In this document: piece after piece, positions 46,101 through 56,040 of the stretch
How the letters are laid out: each line of letters starts with the position of its first letter
How positions within the stretch are numbered: position 1 is the first letter of the stretch
Source: Phlyctochytrium arcticum
Lineage: Eukaryota > Chytridiomycota > Chytridiomycetes > Chytridiales > Chytridiaceae
Reading direction: 5' to 3'
DNA: 64,000 bases
NCBI GenBank assembly: GCA_025602905.1
Contig: JAHLKI010000017.1
Span: forward strand, 124,001-188,000
Program-made: the position numbers and the translations under genes
The notes under the pieces: generated by a model
The model's input: the letters and a program-made list of their open reading frames with translations, nothing else
Told to the model about the DNA's origin: nothing
The model's database searches: none

Positions 46101-48470
46101 CAATTCAGCGCATATGACCTTGTCAATTTCCGCTGCTGTGGTGGGCACATCACGCTGTTGAATCCACATCAATATATGAATGTGCGGCAATCCTCGCTTC
46201 TGGAATTCGATCGTGAAAGAATGCGCCGTGCAAACACCGAGAACTCCTAAGAAATCGGCAACATTGTTCAGCACCATGTACGGCCTTTGGGAATTTCAAT
46301 TTCGTACCTTTTTTGAAAAGATCATCTTTCAAAGCTTTGATCCGCATTCTATAACTGCGCACAATTAAGTCCGGCCGGTCGTTTGCTTGTTGGTGAGGCA
46401 GTAGGTTGTTTTTGATCTCGGGCCAGTTGGGGTTGCAGGTAAATGTGACGAAATAGGTAGGCTTGCCGTACTCGCGTGCAATAGCCATGGCATCCTGGTA
46501 GTTCTGTAGCATATTTCGAGGAGACCCTTGATGAGTCGAGGGTAGGATGATCCGCTTTCCCAATAATGTCGGATTGTGATCACCGCTGTCAACAGCGTCT
46601 TGAATGCCAGAATAAAGTTCCGAGCGCAAGTCATCCTGGTGGGTGCAAATAAAATTTAACCGATTCTGTTCGATGGCTGCAAATGCATCCACACAGTACT
46701 GCTGGAACAAACGTCCTCCTGACAGCAATGTTTTTCCTTCCGTGGCTCGTTCCTGAAGCCGAAATGCGTAGTACTGTAACCCGGTCACTCGCGTAGATTT
46801 CTTACGGCCCACAGTGTCTTCGTCAGCATCCTCTCCTGCATTGTCCGCCACATCCTCGGGCGCGTCCTGAGCTTCCGGACGAAATGTTGCACCACTGAGC
46901 GGGATGTTCAGATGCCACCCATCTTCACCATAAGGAAAAAGCAAGGGGAACGCTACGCAGACAGACAGGTAGTTAGCTTTTGTTGCAGCAAAATCTTGAT
47001 TTACGTACCGGTAGGCATATACGCTGGGTGGTAATCACTAGTCCGCATGAATGGACCCGCCTTCGTCTGAAGGACAACGTCACGTTTCTCCACGGGTTCA
47101 GAACCATCTCCTACGATCACAGCAGCTACCTCATCGGCGACCGGCTGGTTGTACCGTCTGGGAACCTTGTTTCGTTTGGACACAATGCGCAGTTTAAGAT
47201 CATTGATATGATCCCCATTCTCTTGCATAAAGTTGCGGGCGTTCACAAATGCCTGCGCATATGGGTTATGCTCATGGATCATTCCCTGAAGCGACCGCAT
47301 AACATCTTCCTTCACGTTCTGGGTGTTGGACATGCGATTGGATAACTCGTTATTGCAGTCATAAATGTATACTTGGGCATACTGTGGCTTTGCCCGACTG
47401 AGCTGTCCATCCTGCGTACCAAGCACTTCTGGAATAATGGCGCCCATTCTGTGGGTGAGACATCCGTGAATGCGGTAGGCCCACATCCCGGCAGTTCCCG
47501 TCACTTTTTCGTCCAATTTGACTCCGACAGATGCAAAGGCAAGCGCTGAATTGTAGTGCCTAATTTTCTCGCAAAACAGTTTGTGCTCCGGACGCTGCCC
47601 TTCCAAGTACATTCTCAGTGGATCTGGGGCCGGTCGCAACAACGGTAGCGCCACCTGGCCGTTCCCGCAACAGAGCATGAATACTGGATTGTTCAGGGTC
47701 GATCCTGGTTTCCGTTCCTCTATCCACATCTTTGCCCCACAGCGGGCGCATTCCTGGTCACGGATACTCGGCGCCCATCGTTGTATGGTAGAGGGTGCCT
47801 TGAATCCCATGAGGGTTCTGAATTGAGGCCGAGCAGTGGCAGTGGAGACATCAGCCCCTAAGATGATGTTTTAGAAACAAAAAGTGGAAGGTCAACTGTC
47901 TATCTATACCTTGACGCTCACCTAAATTTCCCTGATCCGGCTGAGTACCTGCATCGTCTTCCTGTGAGCCTCCGTCAATTATGTTGTCAAAGAGATTGCT
48001 ATCAGCTTGTCTGGCTTCTGGATGTATCGCGAGAGAGCCATCTGCTGCAGGAATTCAGCCAGGTACGCATTTGATACTAAAATACGCCTCAGTTTACCTC
48101 GGTTTCCAGGAGTAGCTTGATCCCTCTCGTTTATGGTCAAGGTTGTCAGCAATTCGTTGAGGTAATTCAGGTCGGCCAATTCATTTCGTTCTTGTTCCCG
48201 GACAGCCTTTTCGCGGGCATATTTTTCCCTTGCCAGTCGGGCTCGACGCTGCTTTGTAGTCTCTGGATCTGTAAACAGAAATTTTAATACTATGCCTTAA
48301 TGGGTAGTTTGGTAGATCTAACCTTGGCGCTCCTCAAGAGATAAAGCATTTAACGAATCAGCTAATTGTGCAACTGGGCCGAGAGCTTCGGTCTGTTTAT
48401 TGCGGGCATATCTTTCTCGGGCGAGTCGATTCCTTCTTTGTTGTGCGGTTTCTTCTTCAGCTTCGGCCAT
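43127..48470 (-). CDS. Helitron Rep-helicase transposase (one frameshift)
   Basis: Seven exons: 48323-48470, 48098-48268, 47922-48044, 47009-47857, 46308-46952, 43575-46246, 43127-43509, introns 53-65 bp. Joined length is one base short of 1664 codons: a single base is missing near 44525, where RLKIP should continue as TEILPDSVC. The N-terminus has Arg-rich repeats ([14 protein letters not shown]). The Rep domain has the HUH motif (LPHIHILMW, near residue 665) and a two-tyrosine helix ([10 protein letters not shown]). The PIF1-type helicase has Walker A GCGGAGKT (near 1170), [29 protein letters not shown] and YVAASRV. Known role: HUH nuclease plus 5'-3' helicase driving rolling-circle transposition. 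Only the frameshift disables it, if that is not a sequencing error. Confidence 0.88.
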
Positions 48471-48736
48471 TGGTGAACTTAACGTGGGAACTTCTTAATT
48501 CAGCAATAACGGGTTTTTTTTGAATAAAGGGGGATTTGCTGCATTTGCTTTGCCAGGGATGGTTTTGGCTTTATATCTTCCCTCCTTATTCTCCCCATTT
48601 TCTTTTACATTTTTTTCATTGTTTTTCCAGTTGGCCCACCGTGGGCAATGACAGCTATCCGTCCGAGGGTCGTCAAAGCATTTGAGGATCCCTAAGCCCC
48701 CTCTCTTTGATTAATGGTCGCGTGGATTTTTGCCTT

Positions 48737-49847
48737 GCTTTGCTCGGGTACAATTTAGTCTGGTATACATGCCAGCAAATAAAAAGAAAATGGGTATCAC
48801 AAAGAAGGAAGAGATAGTGTATTAGAGACAAATATCAGGATCTGCGTATTACGGAACGGAGCAATGTAAATGTACATACCTTGAATTGTCAATAACAAAT
48901 TTTATGTCACTGCTTGATGGGACTCGTGCGGCAGCTTCGTACAGCTGACCATGGGGAGTAGTTATATCTGGTAAATAGACCCCAATCCTCTCCATAGTCT
49001 GTCCTTGAACCTGGTGCAATGTCATGGCATATGCAACACGAACGGGAAATTGACGTTGTTGGAATCGGACGATCTCTCCATTTGGAGCTGCTCAAATGAG
49101 AAAAATATGCGATATGAATACGTGATCGTTGATACTGAAATACTGCTAACAATTACCTGTTCGAATAACCATGCGGATAATGCGGGGTATGTAAACAATT
49201 GTCCCAATATTTGTCCCAGTGATTATCTCGGCTTCCATTCTTTGTCCGAGTCGGCGAATCATGAGACGCGTGCCAATGCAGAGTCCCTTGGCCGCGTTGA
49301 GGTTTCTTAGGAGGACAATGGGCACACCGACTTTCAGGCGAAGTCTGTGAGGTGGAAATTGGTGGTCATCGGAAAGTTTGTCCTTGCTGAAGAAGACATG
49401 ATCTTCTCCATGGTGGCGGCCAAGAAGAGTTTCATTGACCGTATCAACAATATCGTTTCTGGGTACAACAATAGCCCGTCCGGTAAATGACTGTGGAGAC
49501 ATCGTGTTAATGTCCGGAAACACGAACGCTATGATGGCATTCATGCCGTTGGGATTTGTAGCGGAAATCATGCCGTTCTCAGTGAAGAGGGTTATGGTAC
49601 CCCAAGTCTCCCCTTATGTGTCTTTTACATGTGGTGGTTGCGCACTTGGCCCACCTTGAGCCATGACAGTGTCCTTCCAAATCTCGTGCGAATCTCCGAT
49701 GCTTGTCAAAGCATTTGAGGATCCCTTGCAGGCCCGAAAACTGTGCCCCTTCCTATTGATTAGTTGGTATGACTTTGCCTTCTCCCTTGCAAAGCTGTGC
49801 CACTTTCGAGCTTTTCTGACTTTGATCGTTTTTATTTATATAATAGA
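48737..49847 (-). mobile_element. Helitron 2, internally deleted relic
   Basis: The 5' end starts at 49847 with TCTATTATA and a ~100-bp leader also found at the 5' end of relic 3. A Helitron 5' block (ttggcccacc..gtcaaagcatttgaggatccc, near 49650-49725) is shared with Helitron 1. The helicase then begins in mid-domain: a frame at 49146-49571 ([27 protein letters not shown]), an intron at the same place as in Helitron 1 (acag/GTAATT..gcag), and a last exon with [12 protein letters not shown] and PHGQLYEAA ending near 48880. All Rep sequence is missing. The 3' hairpin near 48737 is decayed (ttgctttgctcgggtac remains). Confidence 0.75.
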
Positions 49848-49850
49848 CGA

Positions 49851-49864
49851 GAGGGTAAACCCTC
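49851..49864 (-). repeat. Helitron 3'-terminal hairpin, second copy
   Basis: Identical 14 bp (gagggtaaaccctc) and identical following bases to 42983-42996, here ending relic 3 and immediately adjoining the 5' end of relic 2. Confidence 0.75.
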
Positions 49865-50238
49865 GCTTCGCTCGGGTACAATGTAGGGAAGAATTTTAAT
49901 TTTGATCTCCACCAAATGAGGTGAAGCAGGAGGTGAAGAGACAAAAATAACAAAATGGAAATGTATCGGAGAAGAAGTGTCCGCTCAGTGAATGACATTC
50001 AAGAGATCTGGCAAAAATGTAGGTATGATATACACCGATCCCTTCCTTGCTTGCCCATACAACTTGTGAATAGTAATTGCATAGGTAATGGATGTGCATG
50101 TTGAATATCTTGACCCTGAATACTGCTCATCTTCACAGAGACCGGTGACAATATCTAAAAGTTGAGTATGGTTCTGAGAATTGTCTTAATTTGCCAATTT
50201 GTCCTTGCTGAAGACATGGTAGAATGTAACTGCTAAAA

Positions 50239-50493
50239 TCATTTCACTGACAATAATCCCATTGTCTTCTTCGAGGTAAGTATGTCGAGATTTGAATGGA
50301 ATTCTTTCAAAATTGGCGGTTCATACAAAAGTTTGATTATCTCCCAGACCATTGAAGGACCCTCAACCTGAACCAACAGTTTAGAACCGATGGTAGTCCA
50401 GTCACTTTCAAAAACATTATGATTGTATTCATTATTGGGCGTGGGTAGATATCCAATGCTCAGCTGAATGAGGCACTTGTGAAATTCCCTCAC
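50239..50493 (-). pseudogene. Helicase fragment of Helitron 3
   Basis: 84 codons matching the PIF1 helicase linker of Helitron 1 (FHKCLIQLSIGYLP, ESDWTTI, FHSNLDILTSK) with many substitutions. No start and no Walker motifs are left. Confidence 0.65.
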
Positions 50494-51812
50494 AAAAACT
50501 ACATGAGCATTTGCAAATTTGAGCCTATAGTTGTGCGTACTACTCCGTCAAGTTAATAAGACTAAGGTTGTCTCGCCCAAGTGTGGAAGGCAGCATGTAC
50601 CAAAAATCACCGCCCAAGATAGCAACAGTGCCACCAACAGGTTCGTACATTTATATGCCGCATCATCTCCAATGGTAAAGCATTTCTATTGGAGCAACTC
50701 ACCAAGCGCATCTCATGGGGTTTTGTGGTGCAAATGGAGTTGGCCAACATATTAGTTCGGACCTTTGTCTAACGTGTGCACCGGGGCATTGAATCCGCGA
50801 AGAAGCTGACTTCGGTAGTTCAAGAAATCTGCCAAGCCAAAATCGCGCCTTAGTAATTGGATCGTGGGAAATTTTATGTTAGTGACCCAATGCAAGCGTG
50901 CAAAGTTTTGTATATTTCTTAGTAGCCAGTGTCCCTATTGTGTGAAATCGTATAAAAAGGCAGTCTGGGTTTGTTTTGAAGAAGAGAATCCAGGAATTGT
51001 CACCTACAACATATTGTACGCTTTCAAAAGCATCTAGTCATCCTGTTGTAGGCCTGTCTGCTCCTGTTTTCCTTTCCTAAAGAGCCAGCACTGGCAAGAG
51101 CAAAAAATGTCTTATTTCTGCCACAACATTGTTCATATGAAATGACACGGCATTTTGGTGCAATGACTACTGCAAAATTTACAGTATAATACATTTTGTA
51201 CTGCCAACTTTAGCAGATTGATTGATCCTTCTCAATGATCAGCCAATACAGTATTACAGTCGAATGGCAAAGAGGGCCAGACGTTCGCTCCAAGGTAGGA
51301 ATGGGTTGGCGGCTAAGAAAGGGTCATTCCTGGAAGAGACACATTTGGTGCTGTTTCTTCTTTAGGTAGGAAGTAAATGGCATTGGAGTCACACCAATCT
51401 AACTGGCACTTTGTGATGCGCGTAAGATGTCCCAATCTTAAAAGGAATACCCATTGAACCATCTGGTAGGTCTACATGCACGTATACAGTAGCGCGCAGC
51501 GTTCAGCCAGGGGCCCCAGTGCCGCAACCGGCTCAAGGGGCCACTGTCCACTTCTTATATATATACAGTACAGGCAAGCATTTGTGCTTTAGATAAATTG
51601 ACTGCTTATTCTATTGTTTTTTCCTCTACTACTGTATATGTGGATGAAAGTCATTTAGAACAAAGGAAGGGCATAGTGTCCAAAACCAACTGTGCCACTA
51701 TAATAAAATATTTTATGACTTTGCCCCCTCTCTTCCAAAACTGTGCCACTTTCGAGCTTTTCTGACTTTGATCGTTTCTATATATATAATAGATGAGTCA
51801 AATAGCGAAAAT

Positions 51813-51911
51813 GGCGGCATCTATATCCATCCAGCGTTTGAGCTAATTCCATCCACAAGCCACATCATTTGACTAAAGTGGCAACATTTTTGCACAGCCT
51901 CCGAGCTCCGC
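51813..51911 (+). repeat. MULE left terminal inverted repeat
   Basis: Begins ggcggcatctatatcc and ends cctccgagctccgc. Pairs with 55514-55612 with one substitution and two compensating 1-bp indels, about 97% identity. Confidence 0.92.
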
Positions 51912-52271
51912 TCTCAGTCTCAGCCAGAGTCTCAGCGGCGCTCTGGAGTCTGGACGGGCCTCAGCAGCCTCTGCAGGATCTGCTCTTGCCCACATAAGTC
52001 CACAGGGTGACAGGCTCTGGACTCAGGCTGTATCAAACGGAGTCTTGGATGTCTGCGAAAGGATCACGGGTATATATTCCACATATTGCACACAAACAAT
52101 CGGCAGCATTTTTCAGCAATTCATGGGCATCTTTTTTGACTACGGGAATAAGCTATTTCAACTATAGAATAAACTATAATATAGTGGAAGTAACACGCTG
52201 ATGAAGTTGGCAATGAAGAAAATGATCCAGAGGGGGAGGGAACTAAACTAGCAAGCGGCGATATTCCTTGA

Positions 52272-55200
52272 CTAGATTATTGAAGCGCCTGCGCGTCCAG
52301 CAGCGCTGATCTGTCGGTAAGGGCAAACACTATGGTTTGCCGCATGTCCCTTCGCCTTCTCGCCTTCTCCCATTCGCCTGCACATGCTACACTCCGGAGC
52401 CTCTCGCCGAAGTGGCTGAATACTCACCACCGGAAGAATTGGTGTTGCTACTGCCATCGGCACAGGACCGGAGGAAGGGTTAGAATCTTTATCCATGGGT
52501 GATTGGGCCAAAGGTCCCGTGACTAATGCAGCGGCCGGGAGTTGCGAATTCGACGCAGAGCAGGTGGTTCGGACATGTCCAGCCTGGCCGCAAATGCCGC
52601 AATGTCGGCTGCTTTGACGAACTTCCGATTCAACATGTTCTGCCGCGATTTTTCGTCGCTTGTTGCTCCGCTGGTGGTCTCGTCTAGCGATGCTGAAATT
52701 GGCGGTATTGGGCGGTTCCTGAACATCTGAAGGGCGGATCTCTCCGTCCGCATTCGCGGGGATAACTTGCTGTAAATGCCACCGCCTTCGAAAGTCAGAC
52801 ATCTTCAACTTTCGCTGGTCCGGTCCCGAGATCATAGGTATCATTTCATGCGCGCAGGGAACTCCCAGAACAGTGCGATGATAACGAGAGCAAGGATCTA
52901 AAATCCCGCTCTCCCCCAGAATGCTCTCGGGATCGTCCTTTGCCTTGATAATCCTCTTTACCCTGCGTCGCTGTTCATGCATAATGCGTATGATGTTCGG
53001 ATACACATTTTGTACCACATCTTCAAAGAATCCATCACTCAGTATGAGACGAGGATGATTTTCGATGGCGGTATCCTTCGCTAGATTGTATTCTGTCAAT
53101 TGGCGCTGACAGTTCCGTTTGATAGTATCATAGAGGGTGATAATGGTCGCATTGGCCGTGCCGTCCTGCTTGATGGTCGCCCAATGCATGCCCTCCGCCC
53201 GGGACGTGGCTGTAGCATTGCAATGAGCGAATTGGTGAAGGTGAAACGACGCCCAATGGTGTCGTCGCGGGTATTTGTTTTTCTTTAAGTATTCATAAGT
53301 GGCCTCGTCAACCTGGTCTTCCAGCTCGACCCATTGTTTCTCAAATTCTTCCTCGGTTGTCGCAGCTTCCAAATTGTTCCACTTGCTGAATTGAAGAGAA
53401 ATCAGTGTATTTAGTGCAAACTCAATCAAATGTTCGATGTCAAATCCCATTATGCTACCACTTAAAGTCTTTGAAAGCTTCCATGTCGGGTTTATCGTCG
53501 TCGCCTTTAAAATTTTTCAAGCAATTTGTTTTGATATTTTGCCACAAATGCCATCGGCAAAGAATAATCAAGGTGTCGGGCCATTCGATTTTTATAGCAT
53601 TCATAAACGCTTGGTCGATGTCAATAACCACTACTGCTGGGGGTTTATCGAGCCGCTTCCCGATCTTGTTGACAGCAAGTTCATAATCTTGCTGGGTTTC
53701 AGCGACCATCAGCATGAACGCCCCGGAAAAAGAATGGTTCGTGTCGGTGATTCCAACTACATGCAACAAGGGCATAGAGTGCCGATTTGTCCGATACGTG
53801 CAATCCATAATGAGCACGTCTCCAAATTTCCTCAATAACGTTCCCAGGTCCGCCTGAAGTACAAGAGAAATAAGACATCAGGAACAGAAGAATGCGAACA
53901 TGCTTACATGCGGTTGAAAAAATAAATGCGTTAGGACGTCTTCCTCATTCACAGTAACATCGGCAACCGTCCCATCCGTGACAGCTTGTGCTTCGAGCTC
54001 CTTAAGCAGGGCTGGAACAGGCATTTCGCCGCCAAGATGTAACGGGATGGTAGTATAGGATGATGAGAGGACAATGGACAGTGAGATGCAACTTCCCAGG
54101 TTGCGTATTGTGGGTGGTTTATTCAGATGGTCGCAGGGCGAGTGCAAGAATAAAAGTAAGCTAGAGTTTACAACGGCGTACCGCCGGCCTTTTATATGGA
54201 AGAAAAACTAAACTATATCACGCGTGTGGCGCGACACTCCCGGTTGCTACCGGACTCCGGTGGTAGACACCGGATGGTACGAGTGTGAAAGATCACTGCG
54301 CAGTCTTGGACTGCGCTACTGCGCTACTGCGCCGCAAGGGCCCAGATCCGCTACAAAGACGCTTCTCCATAGCCTTAGAACGGGCGTTCTGGATATCCTT
54401 CGGTATGATGAGCAATTTGGGATATCGACGCCGAAGGTCGTCCACGACGTGCCGCAGACTTGATCCGCTAATCAAAGCATTTAGAGCCTCACTCATGATT
54501 TTGGGCGTTCGCGAGGCCTGGCGCGCTTGAGCAGATGTCAACAATGCAGAATGACTGAGTGGTCGATGGCCATTGTGTCCTGCTTGCGAGACGCGAATTT
54601 TCCAATTCACTATCTTGGACTTGATAGTGCCATCTTCGCTTGTTGTTTCCTCGACTTCACCATGTAGAACAACACGATAGTTGCACCCACAACGCCTACT
54701 TTGGCGAGCCCGAAGAGGTACTCCTTCATCTTTGGGCTTGTATTCTCCTGCATAAGCGCAGGGACGGTGTACCTCCATCCGTTGCCCCGATTCGGGATGA
54801 TTGATAACTTTGGACGTTCCCAATGAAAAGCCATGCGACAAAACATGCTCATTAAGAGCTTCATTTGCGGCCGCAAAGGTTGGAAACGGGCCAGCAGGAG
54901 GCAAGGGTGGTGCCCACTCTGTCAATCAGACAAACCTCAGTAAACCCTCATTGGTCGGAAGCTTGTTTGTATGTACTTACCATTTGAGATCGTTTGGGTA
55001 ATGACCTCTGTGTCCTCATTGGTACCCAGTTCACTCAAGGGGTCCCGGATGCTCTCGGAAGTTGTGCTGCTGACCGATTCTTCTTGAGCCAAACTCACTT
55101 CGTTTGGCATTTGGGACTGAGCGTTAACTAACAACTCATCATCAGGCTCGCGAACCTAGTCCAGTTGGAAGTAAACAGATTAAAAACACGTTGTTTATAA

Positions 55201-55422
55201 TGAGAATCGGCACTTTCAACTCACCAAATCTACTGCAAGGTGATCAGGTTGTGGATTGCTCCGCACTCCTTTGTTGGATCCAAAAAGTCTCTGTTCGATC
55301 TTCTCAAAGCGCCCGTCGATGGTCCTCAGGATATCTTCATGTAAGGTTTTAAAAGCGCCTTCGATAGTGTGTTGGAGTGCGCTTTGTATTCCCTGCAAAC
55401 TGTCTTGTAGATTGGGAATCAT
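52272..55422 (-). pseudogene. MULE transposase gene, interrupted by a solo LTR
   Basis: Exons 55225-55422, 54981-55155, 53908-54918 (containing the LTR), 53462-53853 and 52272-53385. Leaving out 322 bp (LTR plus one target copy) gives exactly 855 codons. In order: N-terminal coiled segment; a FAR1/zinc-type DNA-binding region (RRCGCNYRVVLHGE, WKIRVSQAGHNGHRPLS); DDE transposase with Asp371 (LIMDCTYRTN), Asp432/434 (VVVIDIDQAF) and Glu549 (SRAEGMHWATIK); SWIM zinc finger C650/C662/H664 (GVPCAHEM); CCHC knuckle 747-760. The fourth donor (GTGGTA or GTAGCA) is uncertain by 3 bp. Apart from the LTR no damage is visible, so loss of function is recent. Confidence 0.9.
54034..54359 (-). mobile_element. 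Solo LTR (54038-54355) with 4-bp target duplication
   Basis: 318 bp starting TGTAGC and ending GTTACA on the minus strand (TG..CA with TGTA/TACA ends), flanked by TCTT on both sides (54356-54359 and 54034-54037). Inside it are TATAAAA (54190-54196) and, 67 bp on, AATAAA (54118-54123), as in an LTR promoter and polyadenylation signal, plus a short actgcgct repeat. Cutting it out with one TCTT rejoins KRL and GGEMPVPAL of the MULE transposase in frame. No internal retrotransposon sequence remains, so it is the product of LTR-LTR recombination. Confidence 0.88.
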
Positions 55423-55513
55423 GTTTGATGCTTTCTATCGTGCACTGGAAAGATAAAGCAGCGAGGGATATCCAGCTTGAGCCGGACATCTGAACACGCT
55501 ATCGGACTTTCAG

Positions 55514-55612
55514 GCGGAGCTCGGAGGCTGTGCAAAATGTTGCCACTTTAGTCAAATGATGTGGCTTGTGGATGGAATTTGCTCAAACGCCTGGATGGAT
55601 ATAGATGCCGCC
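55514..55612 (-). repeat. MULE right terminal inverted repeat
   Basis: Inverted partner of 51813-51911. The inner end lies 92 bp before the transposase ATG, so the TIR probably carries the promoter. Confidence 0.92.
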
Positions 55613-56040
55613 CAGGGCGGACCTCCCAGCTTTAGTTAAATCAACCCTGTACTAAAAAGGAAATAATTGCGCTGCGCTGCTGAGGTAATACGCGATCTCC
55701 GCCAGCGTCAAAAGCACTCTCCAGAATCTTTGACCAGCATTGCTGCTACTGGAAAGCTCCAAAAGATGGCCTACCGGCGCGACATTTCGCTGAACAAGAA
55801 GTATGAGTATCAGATTCATTTGTGGTACAAGCTTCTTTGGCGCCATTTTGTAATGGTTACATCGTGCCAAACGAACATGATTGGCTATTATTTCCCTTCT
55901 TTTTTTGCTGCTCCTGAGCAAGAGGCCAGCTGGAGATAAGTATTGGCATTCACACAGATTGTTTTTGGGCCTATATTCTAACTCGGAATCGAAGGTCAAG
56001 CCCATACGGTGTATGCGAAAGCCTCAGGCTGCAAGTCAAG
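55613..56040. other. Intergenic region between the MULE and the DUF6589-like gene
   Basis: 428 bp, nothing recognised; it should contain the promoter of the gene at 56041. Confidence 0.4.

Larger units (their letters stand above)
42980..48736 (-). mobile_element. Helitron 1, nearly intact autonomous element
   Basis: A rolling-circle transposon with one large Rep-helicase gene on the minus strand. The 3' end is placed at 42980, just beyond a perfect hairpin (42983-42996); the following base is T, as expected for insertion between A and T. The terminal sequence is TCTCG, not the canonical CTRR. The 5' end is near 48736, where homology with the relic 5' ends breaks off, so the first ~60 bp typical of the family seem lost. 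Its 3' UTR (agaaaatgggtatca near 43084) is shared with the neighbouring relic. Confidence 0.8.
49848..51793 (-). mobile_element. Helitron 3, strongly decayed relic
   Basis: The 5' end at 51793 begins TCTATTATATA preceded by A; its leader (gatcaaagtcagaaaagctcgaaagtggcaca, split here by small changes) matches that of relic 2. The 3' end at 49848 has the intact family hairpin (49851-49864). In between only helicase debris is recognisable: a minus frame at 50239-50493 aligns with the Helitron 1 stretch [13 protein letters not shown]-like and its NTMSSKS region, and scraps occur near 50000-50220 and 50540-50750. 50760-51700 shows no clear coding sequence. Confidence 0.65.
51813..55612 (-). mobile_element. 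Mutator-like element (MULE) with 99-bp terminal inverted repeats
   Basis: A 3.8-kb DNA transposon: 99-bp TIRs at both ends and a single multi-exon transposase gene on the minus strand. A 9-bp target duplication, usual for MULEs, was not found (agcgaaaat on the left, cagggcgga on the right). The left end stands 19 bp from the 5' end of Helitron 3, so later insertion or deletion may have removed the original flank. The transposase is interrupted by a solo LTR. Confidence 0.9.

Noticed and set aside
46255..46310. Frameshift between two long Helitron frames
   Set aside because: A 61-bp intron (GTACGA..TTAG, 46247-46307) joins KKG to VLGVCTAH in frame, so no mutation is needed there.
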